The notes below the pieces were generated by a model that did no database searches, was not told the origin of the DNA, and saw nothing but the letters and a program-made list of their open reading frames with translations. From positions 62,001 through 126,000 of the forward strand of contig MCFE01000111.1 of the NCBI GenBank assembly GCA_002104905.1: 64,000 nt of DNA. Reading direction: 5' to 3'. Both the position numbers and the translations under genes were made by a program. Origin of the DNA: Basidiobolus meristosporus CBS 931.73. Its lineage: Eukaryota; Basidiobolomycota; Basidiobolomycetes; Basidiobolales; Basidiobolaceae. Below, piece after piece: positions 11,543 to 22,896 of the stretch (its first letter is position 1; each line of letters starts with the position of its first letter).

Positions 11543-12769
11543 AATGAGTAGGAGATACTTGTCATAATGTACTGCTCAAAGACATAGAGATGCTATATTA
11601 AAGGAGTCAAGTACACTGTGAAAGACTGCTCATGCCTCATTCAAGTATATATTTGCTCAGAAGGTGCTATAAGGAAGAATGACAAGATGGAGTGAAAACA
11701 TTCAGCAATCTGACCAGGAGACTGTTTACTGTGCTGGGAAAAATATCACCATTGCTAATGCCATATCAAGACCAGAGCAAGTTGCACAACTCAACCTGGT
11801 GTGTGGATCAAATTGGCCCAGCCTATTATCAGAGCATCTGGAGGGCAAAGTCATTCCTAATAAGGTTGCTGCACATTTCAAGAAGATTATATGGGATGAA
11901 GCCAGCAAATTTGTAGTACTGGATGAAGCACTGCACTAAATTGCTGATGGAAGCCCTATTGCCAATTGCCCCTGTGTTGCATGTTTGTATTTAATACACA
12001 AGCTAAATAATCAATATGGACATCCTGGAACTGAAGGAACCTTTTGGCTTGTAAAAGTTGGAGCATAGTGGCTCAGAATGAAACAAGATATTAAAAAGCT
12101 AGTCAAAACGTGCCCAAGTTGCAATTTCAGTCAAGGTGAACCACAGAGAATTGTTTAACACTTTCCCTTGGAGCCTGTAAGACCATTTGACTGATAGGAA
12201 ATCGACTTTGCTGGATGACTGCCAACTACTAGGAAATGTAATTTATGGATGCTAGAAACAATTGACTATGCCACTAAATGGCCAGTGAGTAGAGCTGAAA
12301 TAGTAGCTAGAAATAATGAATTGCAGGTTTCACTTGCCATGAGATCCTTATGAAGTTTGCATGCACCATGGAAATCATATTGGATAGAGGAGCAATCCTT
12401 TTGGCAAAAACATTAGAACCCTGCCTTGAAATGCGGCCAATCAAGCATCTGGAAACTTTGCCACATCACCTTAGAACCAATGGAGTAACTGTGCAACTTG
12501 ATTGATTATTTGGAAAATGAGTACCAAGAATGCCAATGGAGCTGTGAGCAAATGGGACAAGTATATTCACCAAGCACTGTTTGCCTGGAGAGCTAGGGTA
12601 CACAACCTAACCAAACAATTAACATCTTACTCAATGTATAGATGTGAACCAATGACTCAAGGAGATCTCACATAGCCAAAACTCACTAGTCTAGTAGACA
12701 CTAATAATTGGAACAAAAATGTCAGGAGGCACATGCCAAAATTTCTAAAACTGCAGAAAGGAACTGTGG
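11543..12769 (+). pseudogene. Ty3/gypsy RNase H and integrase remnant
   Basis: It resumes in RNase H at the position equivalent to HEKEML of the minus-strand copy. It continues with MTRWSENIQQSDQETVYC, then an integrase zinc-binding region (GHPGTEGTFWLVK, KKLVKTCPSCNF) and core (TIDYATKWPVSRAE), and ends near 12769. Stops break every frame. No LTR follows; copia-B gag adjoins. Confidence 0.75.
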
Positions 12770-12915
12770 AAACTGAGAATGGAGCTGCTGCTACAGGAAA
12801 GAAGCCCTTGGGATCTTGTTATGGGAGAAGAATACCCTCCTGAACATGTAGGAGATGTAGCCTCAAGGTACAGAAAAAAGTGCAAAGTGCATTTCATAAC
12901 ATATATGCCAACATC
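12770..12915 (+). pseudogene. copia-B gag fragment, left part
   Basis: The plus strand matches the gag of the copia-B copy at about 24505-24630 (LGSCYGRRIPS corresponds to GLWDIVMGEECPP). It is interrupted at 12916 by the foldback element and resumes at 13613-13673. Confidence 0.75.
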
Positions 12916-13612
12916 AGACTTGTTCTGTTGGACAGTGCCACATTGAGCCATTAGTTCCAAATGATTCTGTAGTGGGCCAGGGAGGCCATGTGGATTTATA
13001 CTTGGCCACAGAGTGTGAGATAAAGTTATTCATCTTCATACTAAGTAGCTCCTGTGCTTCACCCATCATGCAGGGGAAAATCCACCCTTTGACCTTTTTT
13101 TTGGGATCAATGTTGTACATGATCTGTAAGAGGACAGGAGTTCTGAAGACATGCATTAGGTACTCATTACCTATGGTACTCTGAATCTTGCCCCTGCGGC
13201 TTTTAACATGTACAAAAATTCATGGCACTATCTGGCACTATAAGTGCTTTGTATAGGTTTTACTTTGGGGCTAATATTTAAATATGGTGCCATATAGTGC
13301 CAGTGGACCAAGATAATGACATGTTACAAGCCACAGGGGCTATATTCAGAGTGCCATGGGTATTGAATATCAGATGCATGTCTTCAGTCCTTTTGTGTGC
13401 TTACACATTGTGTCTAACATTGATTTCAAAAAAAAGGGCAAAAGTTAATTTTCTCCAGCACATTGGGTGAAGCACAGAGGCTGCTTTGCATGAAGTTGAA
13501 TATCTACTTTTCACACTCAGTGGCAAATTTAAGTCCATTAGGCCTTCCTGGCACACTAAGGCATCATTTGGTACTCATGGCTCAATGTGGCACTATCCAG
13601 TGGAACAAGCCT
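12916..13612. mobile_element. foldback / MITE-like element, 697 bp imperfect palindrome
   Basis: The two halves are inverted copies about the centre near 13264: AGACTTGTTCTGTTGGACAG at the left end pairs with the complement of the right end (CACTATCCAGTGGAACAAGCCT). GGTACTCTGAATCTTG near 13176 pairs with the GGGGCTATATTCAGAGTGCC block near 13336-13355. The loop is only some tens of bases. It splits a copia-B gag that is continuous at 24540-24749. It encodes no protein. The target duplication is unclear, at most a few A/T bases. Confidence 0.8.
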
Positions 13613-13673
13613 ATTAAAGACAAGCTGCTGATTCAATGCTCAAGGGTAAAAATGGCAAAGAATGCATGGAAGG
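13613..13673 (+). pseudogene. copia-B gag fragment between two insertions
   Basis: It reads KDKLLIQCSRVKMAKNAWK, as in the copia-B copy at 24640-24690. It lies between the foldback element and copia-A copy 2. Its last five bases GAAGG form the left target duplication of copy 2. Confidence 0.8.
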
Positions 13674-14042
13674 TGTTGCAACTTAAGAAGTGATTTGAAT
13701 ATAAGGAGCTTATCATGAAATAGTGATAATAGTTGAATTGTTGTTTATTAGTAATGAGGCTCAGTATTTATACCTTTGTTGAAGTAATACAGCTGTAACA
13801 CTAAGTAAGGAAGGTTTCTCAATATTCAAGAGCATTCTGTAACAGTTTCAGGGTTAGTATATAATGTTCAGTAATAGTGCTAATTTGATCCTGACAATAA
13901 GGGAATAATCATAAGATCATAGATCTGCAAAAAGCGGCAAAGTTAGAGCTGTAAATTAGTCCCACAGTGACCAAGACTAGTCCAGAGCTGTTGAGTAAAT
14001 TTTTAGCTGCCAAATGATACCAAATGGTCCAATATTTCAGCA
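13674..14042 (-). repeat. copia-A 3' LTR of copy 2
   Basis: Plus strand TGTTGCAACTTAAG to TTTCAGCA. It has the same length and block order as 17986-18354. The inner edge abuts the purine tract GAGGGGGAG of the minus strand. Confidence 0.9.
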
Positions 14043-14053
14043 CTCCCCCTCAA
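14043..14053 (-). promoter_or_regulatory. polypurine tract of copia-A copy 2
   Basis: The minus strand reads TTGAGGGGGAG directly before the 3' LTR. This is the expected position for plus-strand DNA priming. Confidence 0.75.
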
Positions 14054-14335
14054 CTAAATAATTCCTTAATCCTAATTCCTCCCTAAGATTCTCAAGTTGT
14101 GGCCTAGCAGTGGTTTTGTCAATATATCTGCCACCATTTTGTTAGTTGGGCAGTACACTAACTCTACTAAGTTATTTTTTACAGCTTCCTTCACAAAGTG
14201 ATGCTGCATATCAATGTGCTTAGTTCTGGCATGATTAGTAGGATTTCTAGCTAATTAAATTCAACCTTGATTATCCTTGTAAATACTTGTTGGCTCATCT
14301 GAATAAAAACCTAAGTCTTTGAGTAATTTTTGTAG

Positions 14336-15637
14336 CTATATAGCCTCCTTAGTTGCTTGACATGCAGCCATATATTCAGCTTCAGTTGTAGATAGGGCCA
14401 CAGTTGGCTGTTTCTTGCAATTCCAAGTAATAGCTGCACCAGCATAAAGAAATACATATCCTGTGGTAGAGCATCTCTCAATCAGATCCCTACTGCAATC
14501 TGAATCACTATAACCATTAAATTCTTGCCTAGTAGCTACTCCAGAGTATTCCAGTATCATATTTATGGTACCTTGTAGATATCTGAAAATCTGCTTAACT
14601 GCTGCAATTTGATCTGTTCCATAATTCTGCACAAATTGACTGACTATTCCAACTGTCACTGCAATATCTGGACATGAAGACACCATCAAGTACATTAGGC
14701 TACCAATCATTGATTGATAGGGAAAGTTTTGGTCCATATTTGAGCTGTTTTCATCTATAACCGGCTGAGATTTGCTTAGTTTCAGGTTATTGTCCATAGG
14801 GGTAGCTGCAGGTTTGCAATATTCCATTTTGAAGCGTCTAAGAATGTCCCTGATGTACTTAGACTGATTCAGCACAATTTTCTGCATAGGTATGTCAAAT
14901 TTGACTTCAATTCCAAGAAAATAGCTCAATTGTCCTAGATCTTGCATCTCAAGCTTGCTGAAGAGATCGGACTTTGTCTGTATAAGTGCCTCTTGGTCAC
15001 TTGTAGCTATATTCAGGTTGTCAACATAAAGAACCAGGATAATCACACCCTTTTTGTGCTGTTTCACATATATACTGTGAACTGCAGTGCTACAAGAGAA
15101 CCCAATTTCCTCTAGATATGTGTCAATCTTGTTATACCATGCTCTAGGTGCCTGCTTAAGCCCATGCAACATTTTTCCAAGTTTGCACACCTTATGGGGT
15201 CTTTTGGATTGGTAAAACCTTCTGGTTGCTCCATATATATAGCTTCTTGCAAATCTCCATTTAGAAAGGCTGTTTTGACATCCATTTGGTGTAGATCTAG
15301 ACTGTGTACAGCTGCCGGGGCTAGAGCTGTCCTAATGGAGTTGAACTTGGCAACTAGAGCAAATGTTTCCTTCAAGTCTAATCCCCAGATCTGGGAATAG
15401 CCTTTAGCCACCAACCTAGCCTTGTACTTATCAACAGCATCATTTGAGGTTATCTTGATCTTGCAGACCCATCTATATCCTATTGGCTTTCTCCCATTTG
15501 GTAAATCTACCAGTTCCCATGTTTTTACCTTGATCAGTGATTGGTACTCCTCCTACATGGCTTGTTGCCAAATAGTAGCATCTGGACTTTGTATTGCCTG
15601 TTCCAGATTCAGAGGTTTGGCACATAAGACAAGATAA
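14336..15637 (-). pseudogene. copia-A reverse transcriptase and RNase H, copy 2
   Basis: Minus-strand frames read RVT_2 sequence (WVCKIKITSN-like start near 15480, KETFALVAKFNSIR, LDLHQMDVKTAFLNGDL), the catalytic box as LYVDNLNI, and an RNase H (SGVATRQEFNGYSDSDCSRD, ALSTTEAEYMA). The catalytic YVDD is changed to YVDN, which should inactivate polymerisation. A frame change lies near 15112-15190 and the RNase H frame ends at 14336. Confidence 0.9.
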
Positions 15638-15874
15638 GCATTTCATGCTTGTTGGATGTCTGCCACCAGGATCCAGAGGCATTTCTTATTCTGGTAGATC
15701 TCTTAACTGGGATAATCTGCTCTGATCTGGAACTGGTAGAATTATCATCTGTATCAGGCTGAATTAGGTAAGTATCTTCTTCATTAGTGTTGACTGCATC
15801 ATCAGGTAGCTGGCCAATGATTTCAGTGGCTTTGTGATCTGAATTATCCTCAAATACAATGTCCCTGCTCTTGA

Positions 15875-16855
15875 TCAGCTTCTGAATTTTGCCACCATAC
15901 ACTCTATACCCTTTGGTATCTTCACAATACCCAAGAAAGATCCCTTTCCTACTCTTTGGTTCCAACTTTGAGCATTTTTGTCAGGGATGTGATAAAAAAA
16001 GTTACTGCCAAAGATCTTGAGGTGCTGGAGATCTGGTTTTTTGCCTGTATATGCTTCAAAGGGTGTAGAATCACAAAGTGCTGTTGTTGGGCATCTGCTC
16101 CTGATGTATACTGCAGTAGCAACCAATTCAGCCTGAAACTTGTAGACCATTCCCTTATCATGTGGCATAGATCTTCCCATTTCTACAGTTGTTCTATTTG
16201 CATGTTCTGCTACTCCATTTTGCTGTGGAGTATGAGGAACTGTGGTCTGTTGAAGTATACCAGTAGATGAGCAGTATTTTGCAAACTCCTTTGAAAAGTA
16301 TTCTCCTCCATTGTCACTTTGTTGTACCTTCAATTTACACCCAGTTTGCGTTTCTGCCATGTACTTGAAGTGCTTAAATGTCTCTAAGGCTTCATCCTTT
16401 ATTTTGATGAAGTACACCCATATGTATCTTGTTTTGTCATCAATAAATGTCATAAAGTATCTCTTGGCTCCAAAGGACAGTGTTCCCATAGAGCCACATA
16501 TGTCTGAGTATACACTAGCCAAAATTTTGGTGGCATTGATGCCTTCTGAGCTCTTGAAGCGTTGCCTAGCTTGTATTCCATATGAACATCCCTTACAAAC
16601 ATTTAATTTGATTGGAATTGAGTTTTTTGGGCCCAAAACAAGCTGATTTTTCACCAATTGGCTCATTTTCTGTTCCTCAATGTGTCCTAGCCTCCTATAC
16701 CACATCTCCAAGTTGGTTTCAGCAGTTTTGGCAATGTTAGCATACTCAGGTACAATGATCTTGCATTGTAACTGGTATATATTGTGATCTCTGGTTCCCA
16801 AAGCTAATTTTTGTCCATTTTCACTCAATATTGAGCAGTCCATCTTAGTAAACAC
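15875..16855 (-). pseudogene. copia-A integrase, copy 2
   Basis: The 326-codon frame contains the GAG-pre-integrase and zinc-binding region (WYRRLGHIEEQKM, CKGCSYG), the integrase core (SDICGSMGTLSFGAKRYFMTFIDDKTRY, QSDNGGEYFSKEF, PQQNGVAEHANRT) and the copia GKKPDLQHLKIFGS block. The frame shifts near 15975, where copy 1 has six A and copy 2 five on the minus strand. It continues in another frame at 15609-15965. The integrase D,D,E residues are recognisable, so the frame decayed mainly by indels. Confidence 0.88.
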
Positions 16856-16879
16856 AAATTTCAGTCCCTGAGCAATTGC

Positions 16880-17949
16880 CTAACTGACTGAGAGTAGGTT
16901 CTTAGCTATTCCAGGTGCATAGAGTACATCAGTCAGTCTTGCTGTTGTTGCCCCTGAGCTATTGCTCATATTTAGCTGTATAGACCCACTGGCAGTAGCT
17001 TCCAGAGCAGAGTTAACTCCCAGATAAACCTTTCTTACAGGAGTAGTCTTTGAGTTGCTGAACCACTCCATTTACCACATATATGCTGTGATGCTCCAGA
17101 GTCAATATACCATTCATTACTTTGGTTACTTGCAATCTCTTGTATGGTTACAAATAACTGTTCATCAGTAGTTATATGGTTTGCCTGCTCTAGTATCTGA
17201 TTTTTGTCTGCTTGTTTCTTCTTGCATTCTCTTGCCCAGTGTCCTGGTTTTTTACAGTAGCTACAGCAACCAGGTTTTCTTTGGTCTTGTTGCTTTCCCT
17301 TCTTTTCTGAGTGCCTTTCTGAGCTGAATAAAGCATTATCTTCAATTTTCTCTGCTTGATCATTATGTCTGAGTTCTTCATGGAGAAATCTTCCATTGAC
17401 ATAGTCTAATGTCAAATTGTCTTCTCTGCTTTCAAGAGAAAGTATGAGTGGCTCATACTTGTCTGGTAGGCTGCAAAGCAGACAGAGTATCTTTTCTTCA
17501 TCATCTACACCAGCAATGATACTCTAGAGTTCTTCTGCAAGTGTCTCCATTCTGATAATGAGTAGAAGCATGTCATCATCTGGATCCTTCCTCATGTTGA
17601 AGAATTACTATTTTAAATAAAGCTTGCTTGATACTTACTTTGCTCTAAAGTTCTTCTCTATGGATTCCCACGCTGCTTTGGCAGTATTTGAGGCATGGAT
17701 TTGTCTAATGAAGGAATCTTGCACATTGATACATACAGTATTAAAGGCCCTTCTCTCATTGTCTTGAAACTTCTCCACTTCTTCTGCTGCTCCTTTGGGC
17801 TCAACTTCTTTTCCTGCTACTATATTCCAAAGCTTCCTCTCCTTGAGGTGGATCTGCATCTTGATTCTCCAAAGTCTGTAGTTCTTCCCATCAAAACTCT
17901 CCTGCACAGGGAAGATTTTTTTGTTGTTCTGTTTGCTGGTAGAAGTCAT
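16880..17949 (-). pseudogene. copia-A gag and protease, copy 2
   Basis: The frame starts at ATG 17949 (MTSTSKQNNKKIFPV) with a UBN2-type gag. It meets a stop at about 17632 (TCA of copy 1 became TAA) and further stops to 17520. It resumes at 17415 through an intact CCHC knuckle (CSYCKKPGHWAREC) and the protease motif WYIDSGASQHICG, then shifts frame near 17060. Gag of this copy keeps the cysteine that copy 1 lost. Confidence 0.88.
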
Positions 17950-17973
17950 CTTTAGAATAGATTAAGGCAATTG

Positions 17974-17985
17974 GGGCTCATAATC
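17974..17985 (-). promoter_or_regulatory. primer-binding site of copia-A copy 2
   Basis: The minus strand reads GATTATGAGCCC next to the LTR, one base different from the GGTTATGAGCCC of copy 1. It is complementary to the initiator tRNA-Met anticodon arm. Confidence 0.75.
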
Positions 17986-18354
17986 TGTTGCAATTTAAGA
18001 AGTGATTTGGATATAAGGCACTTATCAAGAAATAGTGATAATAGTTAAACTGTTGCTTATTATTAAAGAAGTTCAGTATTTATACCTTTGTAGAAGTAAT
18101 GCAACTTTAACACTAAGTAAGGATGGTTTCTCAATATTCAGGAGCATTCTGTAACAGTTTCAGGGCTAGCACATAATGTTTAGTAATAGTGCTAATTTAG
18201 TCCTGACTATAAGGGAATAATCATAGGATTATAGATCTGAAGTAAGTGGCAAAGTTAGAGCTGTAAATTAGTCCTTCAGTGACCAAGACTAGTCCAGAAT
18301 TGTTAAGTAAGTTTTTAGCTGCTGAATGATACCAAATAGTGCAATATTTCAACA
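17986..18354 (-). repeat. copia-A 5' LTR of copy 2
   Basis: Plus strand TGTTGCAATTTAAG to TTTCAACA, with TG..CA ends and 5-bp inverted termini TGTTG/CAACA. The target duplication follows at 18355. Confidence 0.9.
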
Positions 18355-18628
18355 GAAGTCATTAGAAGACACCTACCAACAATGTTTAGCTGCCCAGAAA
18401 ATGTATCATGAGCATAAATTCTTTACTACAAAGGTGCTGCAGCAAGAAGAAATGAAAAATTTAAATATCAGACTTGCCCTGTTGGTGATGAGATTAAATC
18501 TGTGGGTATACCAGCTACTGATAAAGGTGTGATAGTTACCCTCCAGAATAGCCTGACAGAGGGGTTTTGGGCCCTTGTGTTGGCTCTAGAGTCTGGACTA
18601 AAGATTGGACTTCTAATTGTGTATATGG
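18355..18628 (+). pseudogene. copia-B gag fragment, right part
   Basis: It continues the gag interrupted at 13673: LEDTYQQCLAAQKMYHEHKFF, then LNSLTEGFWALVLALESGLK. It matches 24690-24950. It ends at 18628, inside the ...YIYGRL block, where an LTR-like sequence begins. Confidence 0.8.
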
Positions 18629-18880
18629 TGTTGCAATTGTTGAGCTGTCACCTAATTATTCATGCTGGCTTGTCACATAGAGCTTACTCTGAGATTAGCA
18701 TCCTCTTATGACCAAATTTCTTGTTGGGATCTACTATGAACATTTTCACCAAATTTCAAGGTACCCAGATTATGACCTTTCCCTTATCTGTCTAAAATAC
18801 CCCAAACTTTGCACATATATTCTGAGGACCCTCCTGAACAGATACCTCTAAGAGAAGTAATTTGCACTCATAGGTGGATC
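18629..18880 (+). repeat. copia-B-like LTR, degenerate (possible solo LTR)
   Basis: It starts TGTTGCAATTGTTGAG and shares blocks in the same order with the copia-B LTR at 24120-24385 (ATTTTCACCAAA, GGTACCCAGA, GGACC..CT). The right boundary is fuzzy. It sits in a copia-B gag, so it is a later insertion of the same family. No second LTR or internal region of it is recognised. Confidence 0.5.
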
Positions 18881-19624
18881 CAATCAGGACCAGCCTTCAG
18901 GCTCCTGCAATGAGTCTGTCATAATGCCAGCAGCTTGGAACTACTGACCCTCTACATGTTGTGATGATAGGATTGTGACAGTGTATGCCTGATTTTACTA
19001 CCAAATAAAGTTAAAAGCCTGATGTTGTTTGGGTGGCCTTTTGAAACAAATTGCATGGAATTCTGATGGTCTTTATGCATTCTACATTTATTTAAGCTGT
19101 CCTAACCAGTCAATACATCCAATTGCCTTATGTGGCAAGAAACTTGGCAGCATTTGGATAGCCTCATAGCAAACCTCTGCTGGCATTATGATGGCTGTAC
19201 AGTGGCCAACCACTAGTTCTGTATAATTCAGTTGTGCTAATTTACCAAATGATATTGCCTTTTACTACCTCTCCTTGTGTATTCATATTATCACTTTCAA
19301 ATCACCCCTCTATAACTGTGTATCCACTACTACTTTTGGTATTCTATATGTAATTCAAATTAAAAAGGACTATAGCCTCCTGCTTACTACCTCTACATTT
19401 GTGCATGCCAATTGCAATTGACACACTTCTATTGCCTCAACTTAAAGTTTTTCAGTGCTATACTTGCAAAGTTGCCGTATGCCTTGTATTGCTAGTAACA
19501 TGTACACTTTACAAATATAGGCATGGTTGCTTCCACTCTTGCCATGAATGCATCTTGAATAGTTGCAAAGAGCCTGTTGGTATTAGCTATTATATTCCCC
19601 CTCTCTGCTGGATTCTAGTTCCCC

Positions 19625-20363
19625 TTATAGGTGCAGTCTAGCACTTGTTTGTGAATTCTGTGTCAATTGGTACACCAACTGCCTTGTGTCTAGGAGAAGC
19701 CCAGCATAGTTTGGTAAGGTTGTCCTATTATGAATTGGCCACTTGTTGTACCAAACCCTGGTTTGCATTACTTTACTTATTACCCTTGCATTGGGGCTGC
19801 TTAGCTTTTTAATGCCAATGGCATAGGTGTCTCCATGTGTGCATCTTTCCACAGTATTTTCCAGCTCTTCCTGGCTGTCCACTGTGTACCAACTCATCAC
19901 ATCCATTACACACTTGAAGGCAATATTCTTGATGAGATTGGGATATGGTAGTACTTGCAACTTGACTTGTCTTCTTATCTTCCTACACATCTGCTCCATA
20001 GGAAACTCCCAAAAGGTGAAGCAAGGTCCAATATTCTCAACACACCAAGCAAGATGGAGTAGCAAGTCGATACGGTTGCAGCAGAGATCTATGTATTCAG
20101 CTTTATGCTTGTAGTATTGCCGCTCAAATCATGTAACAAACCCTTTGCACAAAAGCCAAAGATGCTTCAAGCTGGCATTAGTGATCTGCTTCTAGATAAA
20201 TATTCCTCCAATGTCCACATATGACTCCCAATGCTTCCAATGTACTTGTGGTATAAGTGGCTTCAGAAGGCCACTTGAATAAATGCATATCCAGTTCATC
20301 TGGTTGTTGCACTTGTATTGTTGCATATGCATATGAATGTTGATTGGAGCCCATGAGAAGCAC
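19625..20363 (-). pseudogene. Plavaka-like transposase C-terminal part, left arm
   Basis: Minus-strand frames 20178-20363 (DELDMHLFKWP, LEALGVICGHWRNIY) and 19625-20065 (LLHLAWCVENIGPCFTFWEF, MEQMCRKIRRQVKLQVLPY) are clearly homologous to the right arm. The tract resembles the segment after the Tnp2 core in fungal CACTA/Plavaka proteins (long helix with FWEFPME and a YPNL motif). Stops separate the two frames. Confidence 0.55.
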
Positions 20364-21078
20364 TTAGGGTAGTGGATACTCTGTTATATCTTGCCTATCC
20401 TTTCAATCTTCTCTGATATCTCAAAGGGCGTATTTAGCTTGAAATGCCCCATGTACTACTTGATCATCAGCATAGGTATATTGTTGAAAAGCAAATACAT
20501 TGCTCCCAGTGGAAAGCTTTTGCTCCAACAAATACCCTCTATCTAAGTATATCTGGCCCTACAAAATATTATTGTAATAATCCTGTCAAAAGGCTATCAC
20601 AAATTTCAAGTCCCATGACTAAGAGGTACAGGTCCTGTCAGGATACAGTGCAGAGACTGTTGAAAAATAATTGCACCCCAGATTTCTCAAAAAACTTGAT
20701 CAAAATTTTTCATCTTGACACTATATTAGTGGCTTTTGATTGGTTACCTGCCAACTTGTTCACTTTCTGATCCTGGACACTTAATCACCTCCTACATTTG
20801 TTTACATTGATTGGCTATTACCTCTTTTTCACACTCTTTACTTCCTGACTCAACCATTTCTCTTACTTTGTATGTGTACAAATTGATTTTTTCCATTGAA
20901 ACTTCAGTTGTACCTCAATTGCCAATTGTAATGACCTACACAAGTCCCTATACCCTTCACTAACATCAAGCTCAACCCCACACTCAACAAGTAACTCCAT
21001 TAAAATCTGCCACTCAATAGGTATTTCTGCTGTAATGCTCTGTTTCCACGGCTCTGGCAGGAACCTAATGGCTTTATG

Positions 21079-21426
21079 TTACTGTTCATTCACTGTTTCC
21101 CACACATCCTGGTCTTCAGCCAGCACTGCAAGGTCTAGCACCTCATCTGCCAGTCTTTGCAATAAATTCTTGCAATATTCAAGTGTGTTATCTTGAGCAC
21201 TGCTCTTGAAGTAGTGCTGAAACCACTTGGTGTGTCTATAAATGTTCCAAAATTCCACCAAAGGCATTGTGATAGTCTTGTGAGTTCTTGACATTGTATA
21301 CTGGTCTATCAGTGGGATCTCTACTCTTTCAACAATGGAGGATGTGGAGGCTGTGGTGAAAAAATTGTTTTTCTCTGCAAACTCTTCTACCTTTCTGCAG
21401 TGTAGCTCAACTGCCTGCACTTCCAA
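21079..21426 (-). pseudogene. possible transposase N-terminal fragment of the left copy
   Basis: A 115-codon minus-strand frame lies just upstream of the left-arm transposase. It contains VEFWNIYRHTKWFQHYF. It is not clearly homologous to the right copy and I do not recognise a domain. It is placed here only by position and orientation. Confidence 0.3.
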
Positions 21427-21431
21427 CTCTT

Positions 21432-22896
21432 GTGAACACAGCTGTTTTCTTACCCCATCTGAGGAAGCTGATGCAGTCCAACAAACATTGCAAAGCTATG
21501 CAGTACTGCACACAGTATCAATCAAGCGCAAGCATATGCAATATATTTGATGGCCAACACTACAAACAGCAAAAAGGCAAGGTCTACTTTGAATGTATGT
21601 ATGACCATGCCTTTGCTTTAGCACTTGATGGACTCATATTAAACATGTACTCTACCAACAAATCCTGCTGGCCACTAACTCTCATCAGCCTGAATCTGCT
21701 GCCTATTTTACAGTATCAGAGCAAAAATCTGATAGTAGGCTCACTGGTATCAGGGCCTAAATCACTGTCCAATGGGGATAGCTACCTGTATCCATTGCTG
21801 GATGAATTTTGTGTGCTTTCCAGCAGGATAACAGTAAATTGCCATCATGTCAATGTACATGTTTTTCTGCATTGGAGATACCCCAGCTGTCAGCAAGATA
21901 GCCAGAGTTTCTGGGCACAATAGATGGTATTGCTGTTGAAGGTGTGAGATCCAGGGGATTTACTTCACAACTCAAATACATTGTTATCACCCAAACACCA
22001 ACACTAAGAACATCATCTTCCAGCAGAGACAACATACAGAAGTCAGCATACAGTTGTAGCAAAGTAGGCAAGCTATAAGCCATTGGCCAGAATATGGAAT
22101 CATTTGGTAACCAGAGATAATTGAGATAGTGAGTATCTATTAGAGCAAAAGCTTTACACTGGGAGCAATGCATTTACTTTGCAACAATATCCCCATACTG
22201 ATGGCTAAGTTGTACATGGGGCAGTTCAAGCTAAATCAGCACTTTGAGATACTGGAGGAACTTGAAAGAATTGGCAAGATATTACAAAGTATCTGCTACC
22301 CTAAGTACTTCTCACAGGCTCCAATCAATATTCATATGCATATGTGACAATAGAAATGCAAAGACTGGATGAACTGGATATGTATTTATTCAAGTGGTGT
22401 TCTGACGCCATTCCTACCAAGAGTACATTGGAAGCATTGGGAGTCATATGTGGACATTGCAGGAATATTTATCCAGAAGCAGATCACCAATGCCAACTGG
22501 ACACATCTATAGCTGTTGTGCAAGGAGTTTGTGATGAGATTTGAGTGGCTATACTATAAGCATAAAGCTGAATGCTTAGACCTTTGCCACTACTGTATCC
22601 ATTCTCTACTCCATCTTGCTTGGCATGTGAAGAATATTGGGCCTTGCTTCACCTTTTGGGAGTTTCCTATAGAGCAGATGTGTGGGGAGATAAGAAGACA
22701 AGTCAAGTTGCAGGTACTACCATATCCCAATCTCATCAAGAATATTATTTTCAAGTCTGTAGTGGATGTGATGAGTTGGTACATGGAGGATAGCCAGGAA
22801 GAGTTGGAAAATACTGAGGACAGATGTACACATGGAGATACCTATGCCTATGGTATTAAGAAGGTAAGCAGCCCCAATGTGTGGGTAATCAGTTAA
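21432..22896 (+). pseudogene. Plavaka/Tnp2-like transposase, right copy
   Basis: Plus-strand frame 21432-21923 reads IFDGQHYKQQ, then FALALDGLILN and SCWPLTLISLNLLP, GPKSLSNGDSYLYPLLDEF. These are the conserved Tnp2 blocks (DG box, WP..LNLPP, GPK..FLYPL.DEL). A frame change at about 21860 brings FFCIGDTPAVSKIARVSGHN, the next Tnp2 block. After a stop-rich stretch the C-terminal part resumes at 22344-22896 (CGHCRNIYPEADHQ, FTFWEFPIEQMCGEIRRQVK). It is not functional. Confidence 0.6.

Larger units (their letters stand above)
13674..18354 (-). mobile_element. Ty1/copia retrotransposon, copia-A copy 2, full-length but decayed
   Basis: Minus-strand element of 4,681 bp with both 369-bp LTRs (13674-14042 and 17986-18354), a polypurine tract at 14043-14053 and a primer site at 17974-17985. 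It is flanked by GAAGG (13669-13673) and GAAGT (18355-18359), a 5-bp target duplication with one mismatch. Gag, protease, integrase, RT and RNase H are all present in copia order. All are broken by stops or frameshifts. By eye about one LTR position in ten differs between the two LTRs, so the insertion is old. Confidence 0.93.
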
